A stretch of DNA of 64,000 nt from CAZHVS01 sp964536015. Lineage in GTDB: Bacteria > Bacteroidota > Ignavibacteria > Ignavibacteriales > Ignavibacteriaceae. Positions within the stretch are counted from its first letter, which is position 1, and every line of letters begins with the position of its first letter. Shown piece after piece: positions 8,909 to 18,936 of the stretch. A program made the position numbers and the translations under genes. The stretch covers positions 62,001-126,000 of the forward strand of contig CAZHVS010000010.1 of NCBI GenBank assembly GCA_964536015.1, read 5' to 3'. Below the pieces are notes generated by a model, which was not told the origin of the DNA, did not search any database, and was given only the letters and a program-made list of their open reading frames with translations.

Positions 8909-11900
8909 ATGAATCTTGAAAAACTTAAAAAAGAAGAACTTATCAAAGAAATTAAAAAACTTCAAAAAGAACTTAACTCAGTAAAAAAAGCCTATTCTGC
9001 AAATAATATTGTTGAAGAGGAACTAAAGTTTAAAATTTTATTCGATAATTCTCCAACAGGTATTTTGTTTACAGAGAAATCAGGACAGATTAAATACGTT
9101 AATCAAACAGCAATAAATATTCTTGGTTCGCCATCAATTGAAGCCACAAAATCTTTAAATATTTATACTCTTCCCAACCTCATTAAAGCAGGAATTTCTT
9201 CTGCTGTAGAAGATTGTTTTAAAACCGCAGAAACAAAACATTTTATTAAACAGTATAAATCAAAGTGGGAAAAAGAATTATGGGTTAACCTTTACCTCGT
9301 GCCATTGAAAAATGAAGATGGTGTAGTTGAAGGAGTTTTTTTTAACTTTGAAGATATTACCGAACAAAAAATTTATGCGGAAAAGATTAAAGCCGATGAA
9401 GAAAGACGCAGGATTTTAATTGAAGCAAATCTTGCCGGCATATATAATACAACCATTGATGGAAATTTTATTGAATGCAATAGTTCTGCCGCCAGAATAC
9501 TTGGATTTAATTCTGTTGAAGAAGCATTAAAAACGAATGTTGAAAATTTATATTTAAGAAAATCAGACCGAAAAAGAATGATCGAAAGATTGTTAGCATA
9601 CGGAACAGTTCGTTCTGAAGAAATTCAACTAAAACGCAACGATGGCAAGATAATATGGATATTGCTGAATGCTTTGCTGCTTGATGACAAGACTATTTAT
9701 GGTTCTATTTTCGATATTACAGAAAGAAAATTAGCTGAAGAAGAAATTATTAAATCAAAAGAGTTTCTTAACACTACAATTAATGCTATTCAAATGCCTT
9801 TTTTTGTAAAAGATATAAACCATCGTTGGGTTATGCTTAATGATTCGGCAGTTGAAATGATGGGACATCCACGGGAATTTTTAATAGGAAAATCTGATTA
9901 TGATATATTTCCCAAAGAACAGGCAGATGTGTTCTGGAAAAAAGATAATTACGTATTTAAGCATGGTAAAGATATTAACGAAGAAAAAATCAGTTGGAGC
10001 AATGGGGAAACCAGAACAATTTTAACCTCAAAATTTCTCTATACCAGTAAAAGCAGCGATGAAAAATTTGTTGTGGGCTTTATACAAGATATAACAGAAC
10101 AAAAAAAGATTGAAGAGACACTAAGAACGAGTGAAGAACTTTACAGAAAACTTATTTCTACTCTACCGGACATGGTTACAATTACTGATCTTGATGGAAA
10201 AATTTTATTCCAAAATGACATTGGTATAAAAGAAATGGGTTATGAAAACAAAGAAGAAATTATTGGGAAAAACATTTTTAACTTTATAGCTCCTCAAGAT
10301 AAAGAAAAAGCCATTAATTATTTTTCCCTTATGTTAGATAATTATCTGGGAACTCAGACCTATTTTTTACTTACTAAAAATAATGAAAAAGTTCCTTTTG
10401 AAATAAACGGTGAGGTATTAAGAAAAGATGGACAACCATATGGTGCTGTATTCGTCTCGCGAAATGTTAATGAACGTAAAAAAATTGAAGAAGCCCTGAA
10501 AAAATCTGAATCTCAATTCCGTCAGGTTTGGAACAATTCATTTGATGGAATGAGACTAATTAACGAAGAAGGAGAAATTATACTTATTAATGATGCTTTT
10601 TGTAAGCTAATAGAAAAATCGAGAGATGAGCTTGTTGGGAAGAAGTTTACAGATATTTATAGTGATGAAGACAAAGACAGAATGTTTGAAACTGGAATTA
10701 GAAGACTCAAAGAAAAAAAGGTTCAACCTCACTTTGAAAAAAAATTAACGCTCTGGAATGGAAAACAAATCTGGTTTGAATTATCAAATTCTTTTATAGA
10801 ATTGGAAGATAAATCAACCTATCTATTGAGCATCTTCAGAAATATTACTGAGCGTAAACTTGGAGAAGCAAAACTTACAGCAAGTGAATTAAGTTATAAA
10901 GGACTATTTAATACCGTTCTTGATGCAATATACATTCAAAGACCCGATGGTATTTTTGTTGACGTTAATGATGGTGCATTAAAAATGTATGGTTATTCAA
11001 GAGAAGATTTCATTGGAAAAACGCCGGAATTTTTATCTGCACCAGGAATGAATGACCTTCAGGATACAATTAAACGGGTTCAAAATGCTTTTCTAGGAAA
11101 TTCTGAAACATTTGAATGGTGGGGGAAAAGAAAAAATGGCAATATTTTTCCTAAAGAAGTTGTCCTTACAAAGGGGAGTTATTTCGGCCAAGACGTAATA
11201 ATAGCAACAGCAAGAGATATTACAGAAAGAAAAGAAGTTGAAAAAAAACTGAAAGAAATCACTTTAGAGTTACAGCAATTAAATACAAACAAAGATAAGT
11301 TTTTTTCAATTGTGGCTCACGATTTGAAGAGCCCATTCCAGGGTTTACTTGGTTACTCAGAGTTGCTTCTTGAAGATTATGATAATCTTTCAGACGATGA
11401 AAAAAAGTCTTATGTAAAAAATATTTCTGTGATTACTAAAAATATTTTTGCTTTAGTAGAAAATCTTCTTGAATGGTCTAGGCTACAAACCGGAAGAAAA
11501 GAATTTCAGCCAATTAAAATTGATTTGAAAGATGCGGCACAGGAAATAATTAACTTATTAATTGCAAGCGCAATTAAAAAAGAGATTTCCATTACAAACG
11601 AAATCAGTTTAGATACATTTGTTTTAGCCGATGCAAAAATGCTTAATTCAATTTTACAAAATCTGTTATCGAATGGAATAAAATTTACAATGCCCGGGGG
11701 TGAAGTTAGCATTTCGTCAACAACAACTGAGTGTGACGTTGAAATTAATGTAACGGATACAGGAATTGGTATTAGACAGGAAGACCAGGAGAAATTATTC
11801 AGAATTGATATCAGTCATTCTTCAAAAGGAACCGCTAAAGAACAGGGAACCGGACTCGGTTTAATTCTTTGCAAAGAACTTGTAGAAAAGCACGGAGGCA

Positions 11901-11968
11901 AAATATGGATTGAAAGTAGTTTTGGAAAAGGAACATCGATTAAATTCACACTCCCTATTGCTCGATAA
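8909..11968 (+). CDS. Multi-PAS sensor histidine kinase
   Basis: Probably cytoplasmic histidine kinase (1019 aa) with no clear TM segment. A short coiled coil (1-35) is followed by about six PAS/PAC units, each ending in a DITE(Q/R)K-like PAC motif near residues 155, 273, 397, 520, 650 and 773. The HisKA domain has FFSIVAHDLKSPFQG with H804 as phosphoacceptor. The HATPase domain has NLLSNGIKFT (N-box), DTGIGI and GTGLGLILCKELVEKHGG (G-boxes). There is no receiver or output domain in the protein. It ends 29 nt before a second, hybrid kinase, so the two are probably co-expressed. PAS ligands (haem, flavin, small molecules) cannot be assigned by eye. Confidence 0.9.
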   Translation: MNLEKLKKEELIKEIKKLQKELNSVKKAYSANNIVEEELKFKILFDNSPTGILFTEKSGQIKYVNQTAINILGSPSIEATKSLNIYTLPNLIKAGISSAVEDCFKTAETKHFIKQYKSKWEKELWVNLYLVPLKNEDGVVEGVFFNFEDITEQKIYAEKIKADEERRRILIEANLAGIYNTTIDGNFIECNSSAARILGFNSVEEALKTNVENLYLRKSDRKRMIERLLAYGTVRSEEIQLKRNDGKIIWILLNALLLDDKTIYGSIFDITERKLAEEEIIKSKEFLNTTINAIQMPFFVKDINHRWVMLNDSAVEMMGHPREFLIGKSDYDIFPKEQADVFWKKDNYVFKHGKDINEEKISWSNGETRTILTSKFLYTSKSSDEKFVVGFIQDITEQKKIEETLRTSEELYRKLISTLPDMVTITDLDGKILFQNDIGIKEMGYENKEEIIGKNIFNFIAPQDKEKAINYFSLMLDNYLGTQTYFLLTKNNEKVPFEINGEVLRKDGQPYGAVFVSRNVNERKKIEEALKKSESQFRQVWNNSFDGMRLINEEGEIILINDAFCKLIEKSRDELVGKKFTDIYSDEDKDRMFETGIRRLKEKKVQPHFEKKLTLWNGKQIWFELSNSFIELEDKSTYLLSIFRNITERKLGEAKLTASELSYKGLFNTVLDAIYIQRPDGIFVDVNDGALKMYGYSREDFIGKTPEFLSAPGMNDLQDTIKRVQNAFLGNSETFEWWGKRKNGNIFPKEVVLTKGSYFGQDVIIATARDITERKEVEKKLKEITLELQQLNTNKDKFFSIVAHDLKSPFQGLLGYSELLLEDYDNLSDDEKKSYVKNISVITKNIFALVENLLEWSRLQTGRKEFQPIKIDLKDAAQEIINLLIASAIKKEISITNEISLDTFVLADAKMLNSILQNLLSNGIKFTMPGGEVSISSTTTECDVEINVTDTGIGIRQEDQEKLFRIDISHSSKGTAKEQGTGLGLILCKELVEKHGGKIWIESSFGKGTSIKFTLPIAR

Positions 11969-11997
11969 TTACAATATAAATTATTCATCTACAAGAA

Positions 11998-14900
11998 ATG
12001 AAAACAAAATTTAAAGTTATATTTTTATTATCAACCATCGGAATAATTTTTCTTATCACCCTTGTAAGCATAAAACTTTTTGAACATAAAAAATCTGCTG
12101 CTATTTTATATGAAAGAAATCTTGAAAAGCAAAATTCGCTGACAAATACCTTGACACTTCTTGATGGAAACTTTAAAATGTTCGCTTCTGACTACAGCCG
12201 TTGGGATGAATTAGTAAATTTTATTTCTACCCACGACAAAGTATGGGCAAGCGAAAACATTGAAATTGCTTTACCAATTTACGAGATTCAATCTGCTTGG
12301 ATTTATGATAAAAATTGTAATTTGGTTTATTCTTTTTCAACAGTTACAGATTCATCCCGGTTTCCTTTTCCGCTCTCCGGAGAAGAATTACAAAAAATAT
12401 TTAGACTAAACCATTTTAATTCTTTCTTTTTAAAAACTTCATTGGGCGTTATACAAATCAAAACCGCTCCAATTCAACCCAGTTATGATGCCGAAAGAAA
12501 AACACCACCAAAAGGATTTTTGCTTGTTGGTAAAATATGGTCGAAAGATTACTTAAAAAAAATCAGCTCAATAATTGATGCCGAAGTAAAACTTACTTCA
12601 CCAGTAGAAAACAATATACAAGCTACCAATGAAGAATTTAAAATCACTGCTTCAATAGATTTGCTTGATAATAACCAAAATACAATTGCAAGGTTAATTG
12701 CTACCAGCAAGCTACCAATTTTTAAAAAAACAGTTGAATTATTTAACTTTCAATTTTTTTTGATTGTAATTTTTTCAATACTTATTCTTACCTCTGTTTA
12801 CATCTTCCTTTTCCTTTTTGTTGTAAAACCATTAAAACTAATCGCACAAAGCTTAAAAGAAAATGATCCTTCTTTAATTCAGACAATGAAGAAGGATAAA
12901 TCGGAATTTGGTGACCTTGCTTTTTTAATTGATAACTTTTTCAGACAAAGAGAAAAATTGATTTTTGAAAATTCCGAAAGACAAAAAGCTGAACGTGACT
13001 TGAATAAATTAAATCGGATTTATGCTATCATTAACGAAATAAATCAAATGATGATAAGAGCAAGGGACAGTCAAAAATTATTTAATGAAATTTGTAAAAT
13101 AGCTGTCTTACAAGGTAAGTTTAAATTTTCTTTGATTGCCTTAACTAATTCAGATTTAAATAGCTTTCACATCTCATCTTCTTATGGAAGCAATGAAAAT
13201 TTAATTGAAAAATTCAAAATCATTTTTGAGAAAAACAGAAATAACGAAAGATTTTTTTTCGCTTATATTAAAAAAGGAGGGGTCTTTATTGTCAACGACA
13301 TATCGACATCTAAAATGGATGCTTCTTTGCGTGAGGTATTATGCCGGGAAAACATTTCTTCATTTGCTTCCCTACCTATTTCTTGTAATAGCCATGCTTT
13401 TGGTGTTTTAGTATTATTTTCCGAAGAAAGAAATTTTTTTGATGCGCAGGAGGTTCTTTTATTAGAAGAAGTAATGGTTGATATTAATTTTGCTCTTGAG
13501 ATGATAGAAAAAGAAAGACAAAAATCTTTGGCTGAAGAATCTCTAAGACAAAGCGAAGAAAGATGGCAGGTAGTGGTTGAGTCCTCTGGAAGTGGTATGT
13601 GGGATTGGAATATAAAAACAAACGAATGTTTTTTTTCAGCACAATGGAAAAGATTGCTTGGTTATGAGGCAGACGAAATTCAAAATCATTTTAGCGAATG
13701 GGAAGAAAAAATTTATAAAGAAGATTTTGATTTCGTTCAAAACAGATTAAATCGCCATTTAAAAAATGATTCGCCCTTCTTTATGTGCGACTACAGAATG
13801 GTATGCAAAGACGGCACAACAAAATGGTTTCTAAGCAGGGGCAAAGTAATTAAATTTGATGAGAACGGGAATCCGTTAAGAATGGTTGGAACTAATGAAG
13901 ATATTAATAAAAGAAAAATTGCCGAAGAAGCTCTTTATAAAAGCGAACAAAGGTATAAAGAATTAATCGAAAACCAGGGAGAAGGGGTGCTGATAGGCGA
14001 CAAAAATGAAGTTATTACCTTCATTAATCCTGCTGGCGAAAAACTATTTGGGTTACCAAAAGAAAAAATCATTGGACACTCGCTAAAAGATTTTGTCAGT
14101 GAAAAAAATTATCAAACAATTCTTGAAAAAACCGAAAACCGTAAAAAGGGTGTTGAAGAGTCTTATGAAATAGAAATTAAGCAGCCCTCTGGAGATAAAA
14201 AGACAATACTTGTCTCAGCCACACCAAGATTTTCGGGAAATAATTATATTGGAGCTTTTGGAATCTTCAGGGATATTACAGAAAGAAAAAGAGCCGAAGA
14301 TCAAATTCGTAAACTTTCTCAATCTTTAGTTCAAAGCCCAGTATCAATAATTATTACTGACCTGAATGGAACAATCGAGTATGTAAATCCAAAATGTTGC
14401 GAGGTAACTGGTTATTCTTGCGAAGAATTAGTGGGCAAAAATCCAAGAATATTTAAGACATCCGAAAAAAGCACTGATGACTATAAAAAATTATGGGAAA
14501 CTATTATTCTTGGAAATGAGTGGACAGGAGAATTTCATAACAAAAAAAAGAATGGCGAACTTTTCTGGGAATCTGCAATTATTTCACCAATAAAAGATGA
14601 GAATGGACTTGTAACAAACTTCCTTGCCATTAAAGAAGATATTACTCAAAGAAAAAAAATGGAACAGGAGCTTATTGCCGCAAAAGAAAAAGCAGAAGAA
14701 ATGAACAGGCTAAAAACCAACTTTCTGGCAAATATGAATCACGAATTACGAACTCCTATGATAGGAATACTTGGATATTCTGAGATTCTTAAAAATCTTG
14801 CCGATAAGCAGGAAGAAAAAGATATGGCGGAAACAATTTATTTAAGTGGTACCCGTCTTATGGAAACTTTGAATTTAATTCTCGACCTATCACGAATTGA

Positions 14901-15825
14901 AGCCGATAAACTCGAAATTAATTTTATTCATATCAATCTTAACAAACTAATCAATGAAGTAATTGCACAGTTTGAACCTCAAGCAAGAAAAAAGAATATT
15001 CTACTACAAAAACTTTTTACAAAAGAAATAGTTGTTGGTGAATTAGACGAAAGGATGACCCAACAGGTTGTTTATAATCTTGTAAGTAATGCAGTAAAAT
15101 TCACAAAACATGGGGGGGTGTTAATAGAATTACAAAAAGAAATGGATTATGCTGTTATTAAAATTAAAGATACAGGTATTGGAATAGCAAAAGAAAACTT
15201 ACAAATTATTTTTGATGAATTCAGACAGGTAAGCGAAGGCTTCGGAAGAGGTTTTGAAGGAGTTGGGCTGGGTTTAACAATTGTGAACAAATTTGTGCAG
15301 AAAATGAATGGAACAATCTCTGTTGAAAGTAAGGTGGGTATTGGAACAGAATTTACTGTAAAGTTGCCTTTATTTCAAAATAGGAAAGCCCGCAAAGAAA
15401 GACTTATACAAATTGCCGGAAGTAAAAGAATATCACTTGATAAAAGCGAAACTGAAAAACAACTCCCTGAAATTCTACTGGTAGAAGATGATGTAATTAA
15501 TCAGCAAATAATAAAGTTGTATCTTAAAAATATTTGTCGTGTCGATCTCGTTGATAACGCAACGGAGGCAATACAAAAGTCAGTTGAAAAAAATTACTCT
15601 GCTATTTTGATGGACATAAATCTTGGACTTTCTACGACCGGGCTTGATGCAACCAGAGAAATTAAAAAATTAAAAGCATATAAAAACATTCCAATAGTAG
15701 CAGTAACTGCTTTTGTAATGCCGGGAGATCAGGAAGAATTTATGGCGGCTGGATGTACACATTATTTGCCAAAGCCTTTTAGCAGAAAAGCCATCATTCA
15801 ATTGATGGAAGAAATTCTCTCATAA
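11998..15825 (+). CDS. Membrane hybrid sensor kinase (CHASE4-like, GAF, PAS, HisKA, HATPase, receiver)
   Basis: Hybrid kinase (1275 aa). TM1 (about 7-27) and TM2 (about 250-276) bracket an extracytoplasmic domain whose SDYSRWDELVNFI resembles CHASE4 domains. Then follow a linker, a GAF-like domain (about 345-505) and three PAS units (about 520-645, 650-770, 775-900). HisKA carries NHELRTPMIGILGYSE, with H915 as phosphoacceptor. The HATPase has NLVSNAVKFTKHGG and GVGLGLTIVNKF. The receiver has acidic residues EDD, phosphoacceptor D1206 in ILMDINLG, and a conserved Lys in LPKPFSRKA. It follows the multi-PAS kinase by 29 nt. No HPt protein or DNA-binding partner is adjacent, so where the phosphate goes is unknown. 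The CHASE4 call is less certain than the rest. Confidence 0.88.
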   Translation: MKTKFKVIFLLSTIGIIFLITLVSIKLFEHKKSAAILYERNLEKQNSLTNTLTLLDGNFKMFASDYSRWDELVNFISTHDKVWASENIEIALPIYEIQSAWIYDKNCNLVYSFSTVTDSSRFPFPLSGEELQKIFRLNHFNSFFLKTSLGVIQIKTAPIQPSYDAERKTPPKGFLLVGKIWSKDYLKKISSIIDAEVKLTSPVENNIQATNEEFKITASIDLLDNNQNTIARLIATSKLPIFKKTVELFNFQFFLIVIFSILILTSVYIFLFLFVVKPLKLIAQSLKENDPSLIQTMKKDKSEFGDLAFLIDNFFRQREKLIFENSERQKAERDLNKLNRIYAIINEINQMMIRARDSQKLFNEICKIAVLQGKFKFSLIALTNSDLNSFHISSSYGSNENLIEKFKIIFEKNRNNERFFFAYIKKGGVFIVNDISTSKMDASLREVLCRENISSFASLPISCNSHAFGVLVLFSEERNFFDAQEVLLLEEVMVDINFALEMIEKERQKSLAEESLRQSEERWQVVVESSGSGMWDWNIKTNECFFSAQWKRLLGYEADEIQNHFSEWEEKIYKEDFDFVQNRLNRHLKNDSPFFMCDYRMVCKDGTTKWFLSRGKVIKFDENGNPLRMVGTNEDINKRKIAEEALYKSEQRYKELIENQGEGVLIGDKNEVITFINPAGEKLFGLPKEKIIGHSLKDFVSEKNYQTILEKTENRKKGVEESYEIEIKQPSGDKKTILVSATPRFSGNNYIGAFGIFRDITERKRAEDQIRKLSQSLVQSPVSIIITDLNGTIEYVNPKCCEVTGYSCEELVGKNPRIFKTSEKSTDDYKKLWETIILGNEWTGEFHNKKKNGELFWESAIISPIKDENGLVTNFLAIKEDITQRKKMEQELIAAKEKAEEMNRLKTNFLANMNHELRTPMIGILGYSEILKNLADKQEEKDMAETIYLSGTRLMETLNLILDLSRIEADKLEINFIHINLNKLINEVIAQFEPQARKKNILLQKLFTKEIVVGELDERMTQQVVYNLVSNAVKFTKHGGVLIELQKEMDYAVIKIKDTGIGIAKENLQIIFDEFRQVSEGFGRGFEGVGLGLTIVNKFVQKMNGTISVESKVGIGTEFTVKLPLFQNRKARKERLIQIAGSKRISLDKSETEKQLPEILLVEDDVINQQIIKLYLKNICRVDLVDNATEAIQKSVEKNYSAILMDINLGLSTTGLDATREIKKLKAYKNIPIVAVTAFVMPGDQEEFMAAGCTHYLPKPFSRKAIIQLMEEILS

Positions 15826-15903
15826 GATTTACTCCTTACATTTAATTTGTAAAATTCTTAAAAATGAATTATGTTTTGCTTGAAAAATTTTAGAGTAAAT
15901 AAG

Positions 15904-16314
15904 ATGAAAAGTAAACTGTTTGTCGGTTTGTCAATTGTTATTTTGCTTGCATTATCTGGCTGTGAAGTTAAAGTTGATAATAGTGTAACCTTTAAAAATC
16001 TTGCCAGCGAAACTGTGTATGTCAATTTCTTGGGAAAAGTAATAACTTTAAAATCGGGCCAATCACAGGTAATAAAAGAAATTCAAAAAGGTGAATACGC
16101 ATACGAAACCGCTTACGATGTCCCCGACGGCGTAAATGGAGCTTCCGTTGAAGGAGCAACATCAGGAACAATGGAAATAAAAGCCCAGACAAAAGTTTAT
16201 TTGCTTTATGTAAGTCACCTTGTAGGAACCGGCTCAACTTTGACTTATGTTCTGTCAGCAACAATATCAAGCAGCGATAAAGTTTCAACTAATTCGTCAC
16301 CAACATCTCCATAG
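15904..16314 (+). CDS. Small predicted lipoprotein, function unknown
   Basis: The open frame begins at 15871, but the ATG at 15904 gives a textbook lipoprotein signal: MKSKLFVGLSIVILLALSGC, with lipobox LSGC and acylated C20. The mature part (about 116 aa) is predicted to be beta-rich and ends in a Ser/Thr/Pro-rich tail (SSSDKVSTNSSPTSP). I recognise no family. It sits 78 nt after the hybrid kinase and 106 nt before dnaN, on the same strand. It could be a surface or periplasmic protein co-transcribed with the kinases, but nothing in the sequence ties it to them. Confidence 0.7.
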   Translation: MKSKLFVGLSIVILLALSGCEVKVDNSVTFKNLASETVYVNFLGKVITLKSGQSQVIKEIQKGEYAYETAYDVPDGVNGASVEGATSGTMEIKAQTKVYLLYVSHLVGTGSTLTYVLSATISSSDKVSTNSSPTSP

Positions 16315-16420
16315 TTACTTAGCTTAACTTAGTTGCAACTTTTTAATAATATTCTAATTATTTCAATTGAGAATCCACCCCTTTTTTTGTAATTTTAGGT
16401 AACAATTTTGGAGTATTTAA
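16315..16420. other. Spacer before dnaN
   Basis: AT-rich 106 bp. GGAG lies 8 nt upstream of the dnaN ATG. I looked for DnaA boxes (TTATCCACA and close variants, both strands) because of the replication genes that follow, and saw none; GAATCCACCCC is the nearest and is a poor match. Confidence 0.4.
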
Positions 16421-17530
16421 ATGAAATTTAATGCCAACAGTAAGACTTTAGAGAAGCTACTTGCAAAGGTATTTCCTGCAGTCCCAACAAGGACACCAAT
16501 GTCAATAATCGAAAATTTTTTATTTGAGATTGAAGAAGGAAAACTAACTGTTACAGCTACCGATCTTGAAATTACTTTGCGTTCATCGATCAATATTGAT
16601 TCTGATACAAATGTAAAAATGGTTGTTCCCGCAAAATTAACTTTTGATATTATTAAATCACTGGGTGATACTTTAATAAATTTTGAGGCAGAAAAAAATC
16701 AAAAACTAAAATTAAAAACCGATACCGGTGTTTATTCAATTGGTTATGCTGATGCTGAAGAATACCCCAAAATTCCGGATACCGGTAAAAATAATATTGT
16801 GAATATTAATGGAAAAATTTTAAAGAAAGCATTAGACCATACTTCTTTTGCCATCAGTAAAGAAGCTATGCGCCCCGCTATGATGGGAACTCTGTTTGAG
16901 TTTAATCCTGAAGGTCTAAAATTTGTAACAACTGATGGACATCGCCTGGTTAAGTATCTTAACAAAAATTGTAGTGTTGCAAATAGCGAACAATGTATAG
17001 TGCCCGAAAGAGCAATTTCAGTTTTATCTAAGTTGCTCGGCGAGGGTGATGTAAAAATGTATCTCGGTGATTCCAATATCACTTTTGAAACCGATGAGCT
17101 TGAAATGATTTCTAGATTAATTGCCCAGAAATATCCAGATTATAACAGCGTGATTCCTCTTGAAAATGAAAATCTTTTAAAAATTAAAAAAAGCGATCTT
17201 CATTCTTCAGTAAAAAGAATGCTTTTATTTTCTTCTTCAAACTTTCAGCAGGTTAAATTATCTCTTAACAACAACAACGTTGAGATATCTGCCGAAGACA
17301 TTGACCACGGCTCAAGTGCCAAAGAAAATGTTTCCTGCGAATATGTTGGCGAAGCTATGGACATTGGTTTTAATACTTCATACTTGAATGATATTTTATC
17401 TCATATTGAAGAAGGTGAAATCGTATTCAAACTTCATTCACCAACAAAAGCCTGCGTCATTGAACCAGCTTCAGTTAAAGAAGATGAAGAAATTATGATG
17501 CTTCTAATGCCTGTTCGTTTGAATAACTGA
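16421..17530 (+). CDS. dnaN: DNA polymerase III beta subunit (sliding clamp)
   Basis: Ring-shaped processivity clamp of the replicative polymerase. At 369 aa it has the usual length for three clamp folds of about 120 aa each. Recognisable conserved stretches are SIIENFLFE (about 28-36), ATDLEITLR (near 47-55), FVTTDGHRLVKY in the second domain, and the C-terminal LLMPVRLNN, which matches the universal MPMR-type ending. A GGAG ribosome site precedes the ATG. recF starts 1 nt after the stop and DUF721, gyrB and gyrA follow, the classic origin-type order. dnaA, normally immediately upstream, is absent and is replaced by a lipoprotein and sensor kinases. Confidence 0.97.
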   Translation: MKFNANSKTLEKLLAKVFPAVPTRTPMSIIENFLFEIEEGKLTVTATDLEITLRSSINIDSDTNVKMVVPAKLTFDIIKSLGDTLINFEAEKNQKLKLKTDTGVYSIGYADAEEYPKIPDTGKNNIVNINGKILKKALDHTSFAISKEAMRPAMMGTLFEFNPEGLKFVTTDGHRLVKYLNKNCSVANSEQCIVPERAISVLSKLLGEGDVKMYLGDSNITFETDELEMISRLIAQKYPDYNSVIPLENENLLKIKKSDLHSSVKRMLLFSSSNFQQVKLSLNNNNVEISAEDIDHGSSAKENVSCEYVGEAMDIGFNTSYLNDILSHIEEGEIVFKLHSPTKACVIEPASVKEDEEIMMLLMPVRLNN

Positions 17531-17531
17531 G

Positions 17532-18641
17532 ATGTTTGTTAGCTCACTTTATCTTAAAAATTTCAGAATACACTCGGACACTAAATTAGAATTTTCTAAC
17601 AAAATTAATTTTATAGTTGGCGGAAACGGGCAGGGAAAAACTTCAATTATTGAAGCTCTTTACTTTTTGTGCACCACAAAAAATTTTAAATCTGCTTCCG
17701 ACGTGGAAATAATTAAATTCAAACAAGAAGCTTACGAAATAGAAGGTTTATTAAAAGATATTACAGAAGATAAAATTAGAATTTATTTTTCCCTTAGTGA
17801 AGGGAAACGATATTATATTCAAAACGGAAAACAAATTTCTAAATCGGCTGATATAATTGGCAAATATCCTGTTGTATTGTTGACTCCAGACGATCATTTT
17901 TTAACTCAGGGATATCCTGTTGATAGAAGAAAATTTGTTGATTCTGTTATTTCACAAGCAAGCGGAATATATTTAAAGACATTGCTGGATTATAACAAAA
18001 CATTAAAGCAACGAGTATTTTTGCTTAACAGAATCAACGAATCGGGCAGAAAAGACCTTCTACAGGAACTTGATGCCTGGACAGAAAAATTAATTTTAAG
18101 TGGTAGTGAACTGATTAAATATCGATTAAAATTTGTAGCCGATTTTAACAACTTTATAAGACAATCTTATAAAACAATTATGCTGGATGAAGAAGAACCA
18201 ACTATTGAATATCAATACATTGGCGGAACAGAAGAAGAAATTCAAACCATCTTCAAGAAAGCAATTGAAGAAAAACAAAATGAAGAAATAAGAAGAGGAA
18301 CCAACCTTGTGGGACCTCATCGCGATGAATTTATTTTTAAAATTAACAACAATTCTGTAAGAACTTTCGGATCGCAGGGACAACATAAAACTTTTCAGGT
18401 AGCTTTACGTTTCGCACAGTTTTTTTACCTTAAAGAAAAATCAGGACGATTACCAATTTTCTTATTAGATGATGTGTTTGGAGAACTGGACATTAAACGT
18501 TCTGTTAGAATAAGCAAGTTTTTAAAAGAAGTCGGACAAGCATTAATTACAATAACCGATTTTTCAAATCTTTCTTTCTTGGAAAAAGGAAATAATGATT
18601 TAATAATTAATGTAAATGGCGGTAAGATTTCTTATGCATAG
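17532..18641 (+). CDS. recF: DNA replication/repair protein RecF
   Basis: SMC-like ATPase that loads RecA at gaps with RecO and RecR. The Walker A motif is GGNGQGKTSIIEAL (about residues 31-44), the ABC-type signature is GSQGQHKTFQVALRFA (about 284-299), and Walker B is PIFLLDDVFGELD. The 369-aa length is standard. The start codon is one base after the dnaN stop, indicating translational coupling, and the 3' end overlaps the DUF721 gene. All hallmark motifs are intact. Confidence 0.96.
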   Translation: MFVSSLYLKNFRIHSDTKLEFSNKINFIVGGNGQGKTSIIEALYFLCTTKNFKSASDVEIIKFKQEAYEIEGLLKDITEDKIRIYFSLSEGKRYYIQNGKQISKSADIIGKYPVVLLTPDDHFLTQGYPVDRRKFVDSVISQASGIYLKTLLDYNKTLKQRVFLLNRINESGRKDLLQELDAWTEKLILSGSELIKYRLKFVADFNNFIRQSYKTIMLDEEEPTIEYQYIGGTEEEIQTIFKKAIEEKQNEEIRRGTNLVGPHRDEFIFKINNNSVRTFGSQGQHKTFQVALRFAQFFYLKEKSGRLPIFLLDDVFGELDIKRSVRISKFLKEVGQALITITDFSNLSFLEKGNNDLIINVNGGKISYA

Positions 18642-18921
18642 CAGCATTAAAAGTCTCTCAGAAATTTTTTCAGCTGAACCTGAATTAAAAAAAATCAATA
18701 ATCTGATTAAAGAATCTGAAGTTCTTTCAAAATTTTTTGAAATCTTTCCCGAATTCCAGAAGATTGTTGTACCTGTTAAGGTAATTAAAAAAACATTACA
18801 TCTAAAAATTGAAAACGCAGCCTGGAGAAGCGAAATAAAATTCCAGGAAAAAAAATTAATAGAGAAAATAAATTCTTTTTTTAACGAGACAAGAATTAAA
18901 TACTTAAAACTATTTGGATAA
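18616..18921 (+). CDS. DUF721 / DciA-like protein
   Basis: Small basic protein (101 aa; 95 aa if translation begins at the internal ATG, 18634). The core VVPVKVIKKTLHLKIENAAW followed by RSEIKFQEKKLIEKIN matches the DUF721 family, which includes DciA, the ancestral loader of the replicative helicase DnaB in bacteria without DnaC/DnaI. It overlaps the end of recF (26 nt from the first ATG, 8 nt from the second) and is followed by gyrB after 15 nt. Position between recF and gyrB is common for this family. Helicase loading is inferred from the family. Confidence 0.82.
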   Translation: MAVRFLMHSSIKSLSEIFSAEPELKKINNLIKESEVLSKFFEIFPEFQKIVVPVKVIKKTLHLKIENAAWRSEIKFQEKKLIEKINSFFNETRIKYLKLFG

Positions 18922-18936
18922 CCCATTGGAATAATT

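Noticed and set aside
16315..16420. Origin of replication upstream of dnaN
   Set aside because: No DnaA-box cluster or unwinding element was seen, and dnaA is not adjacent.
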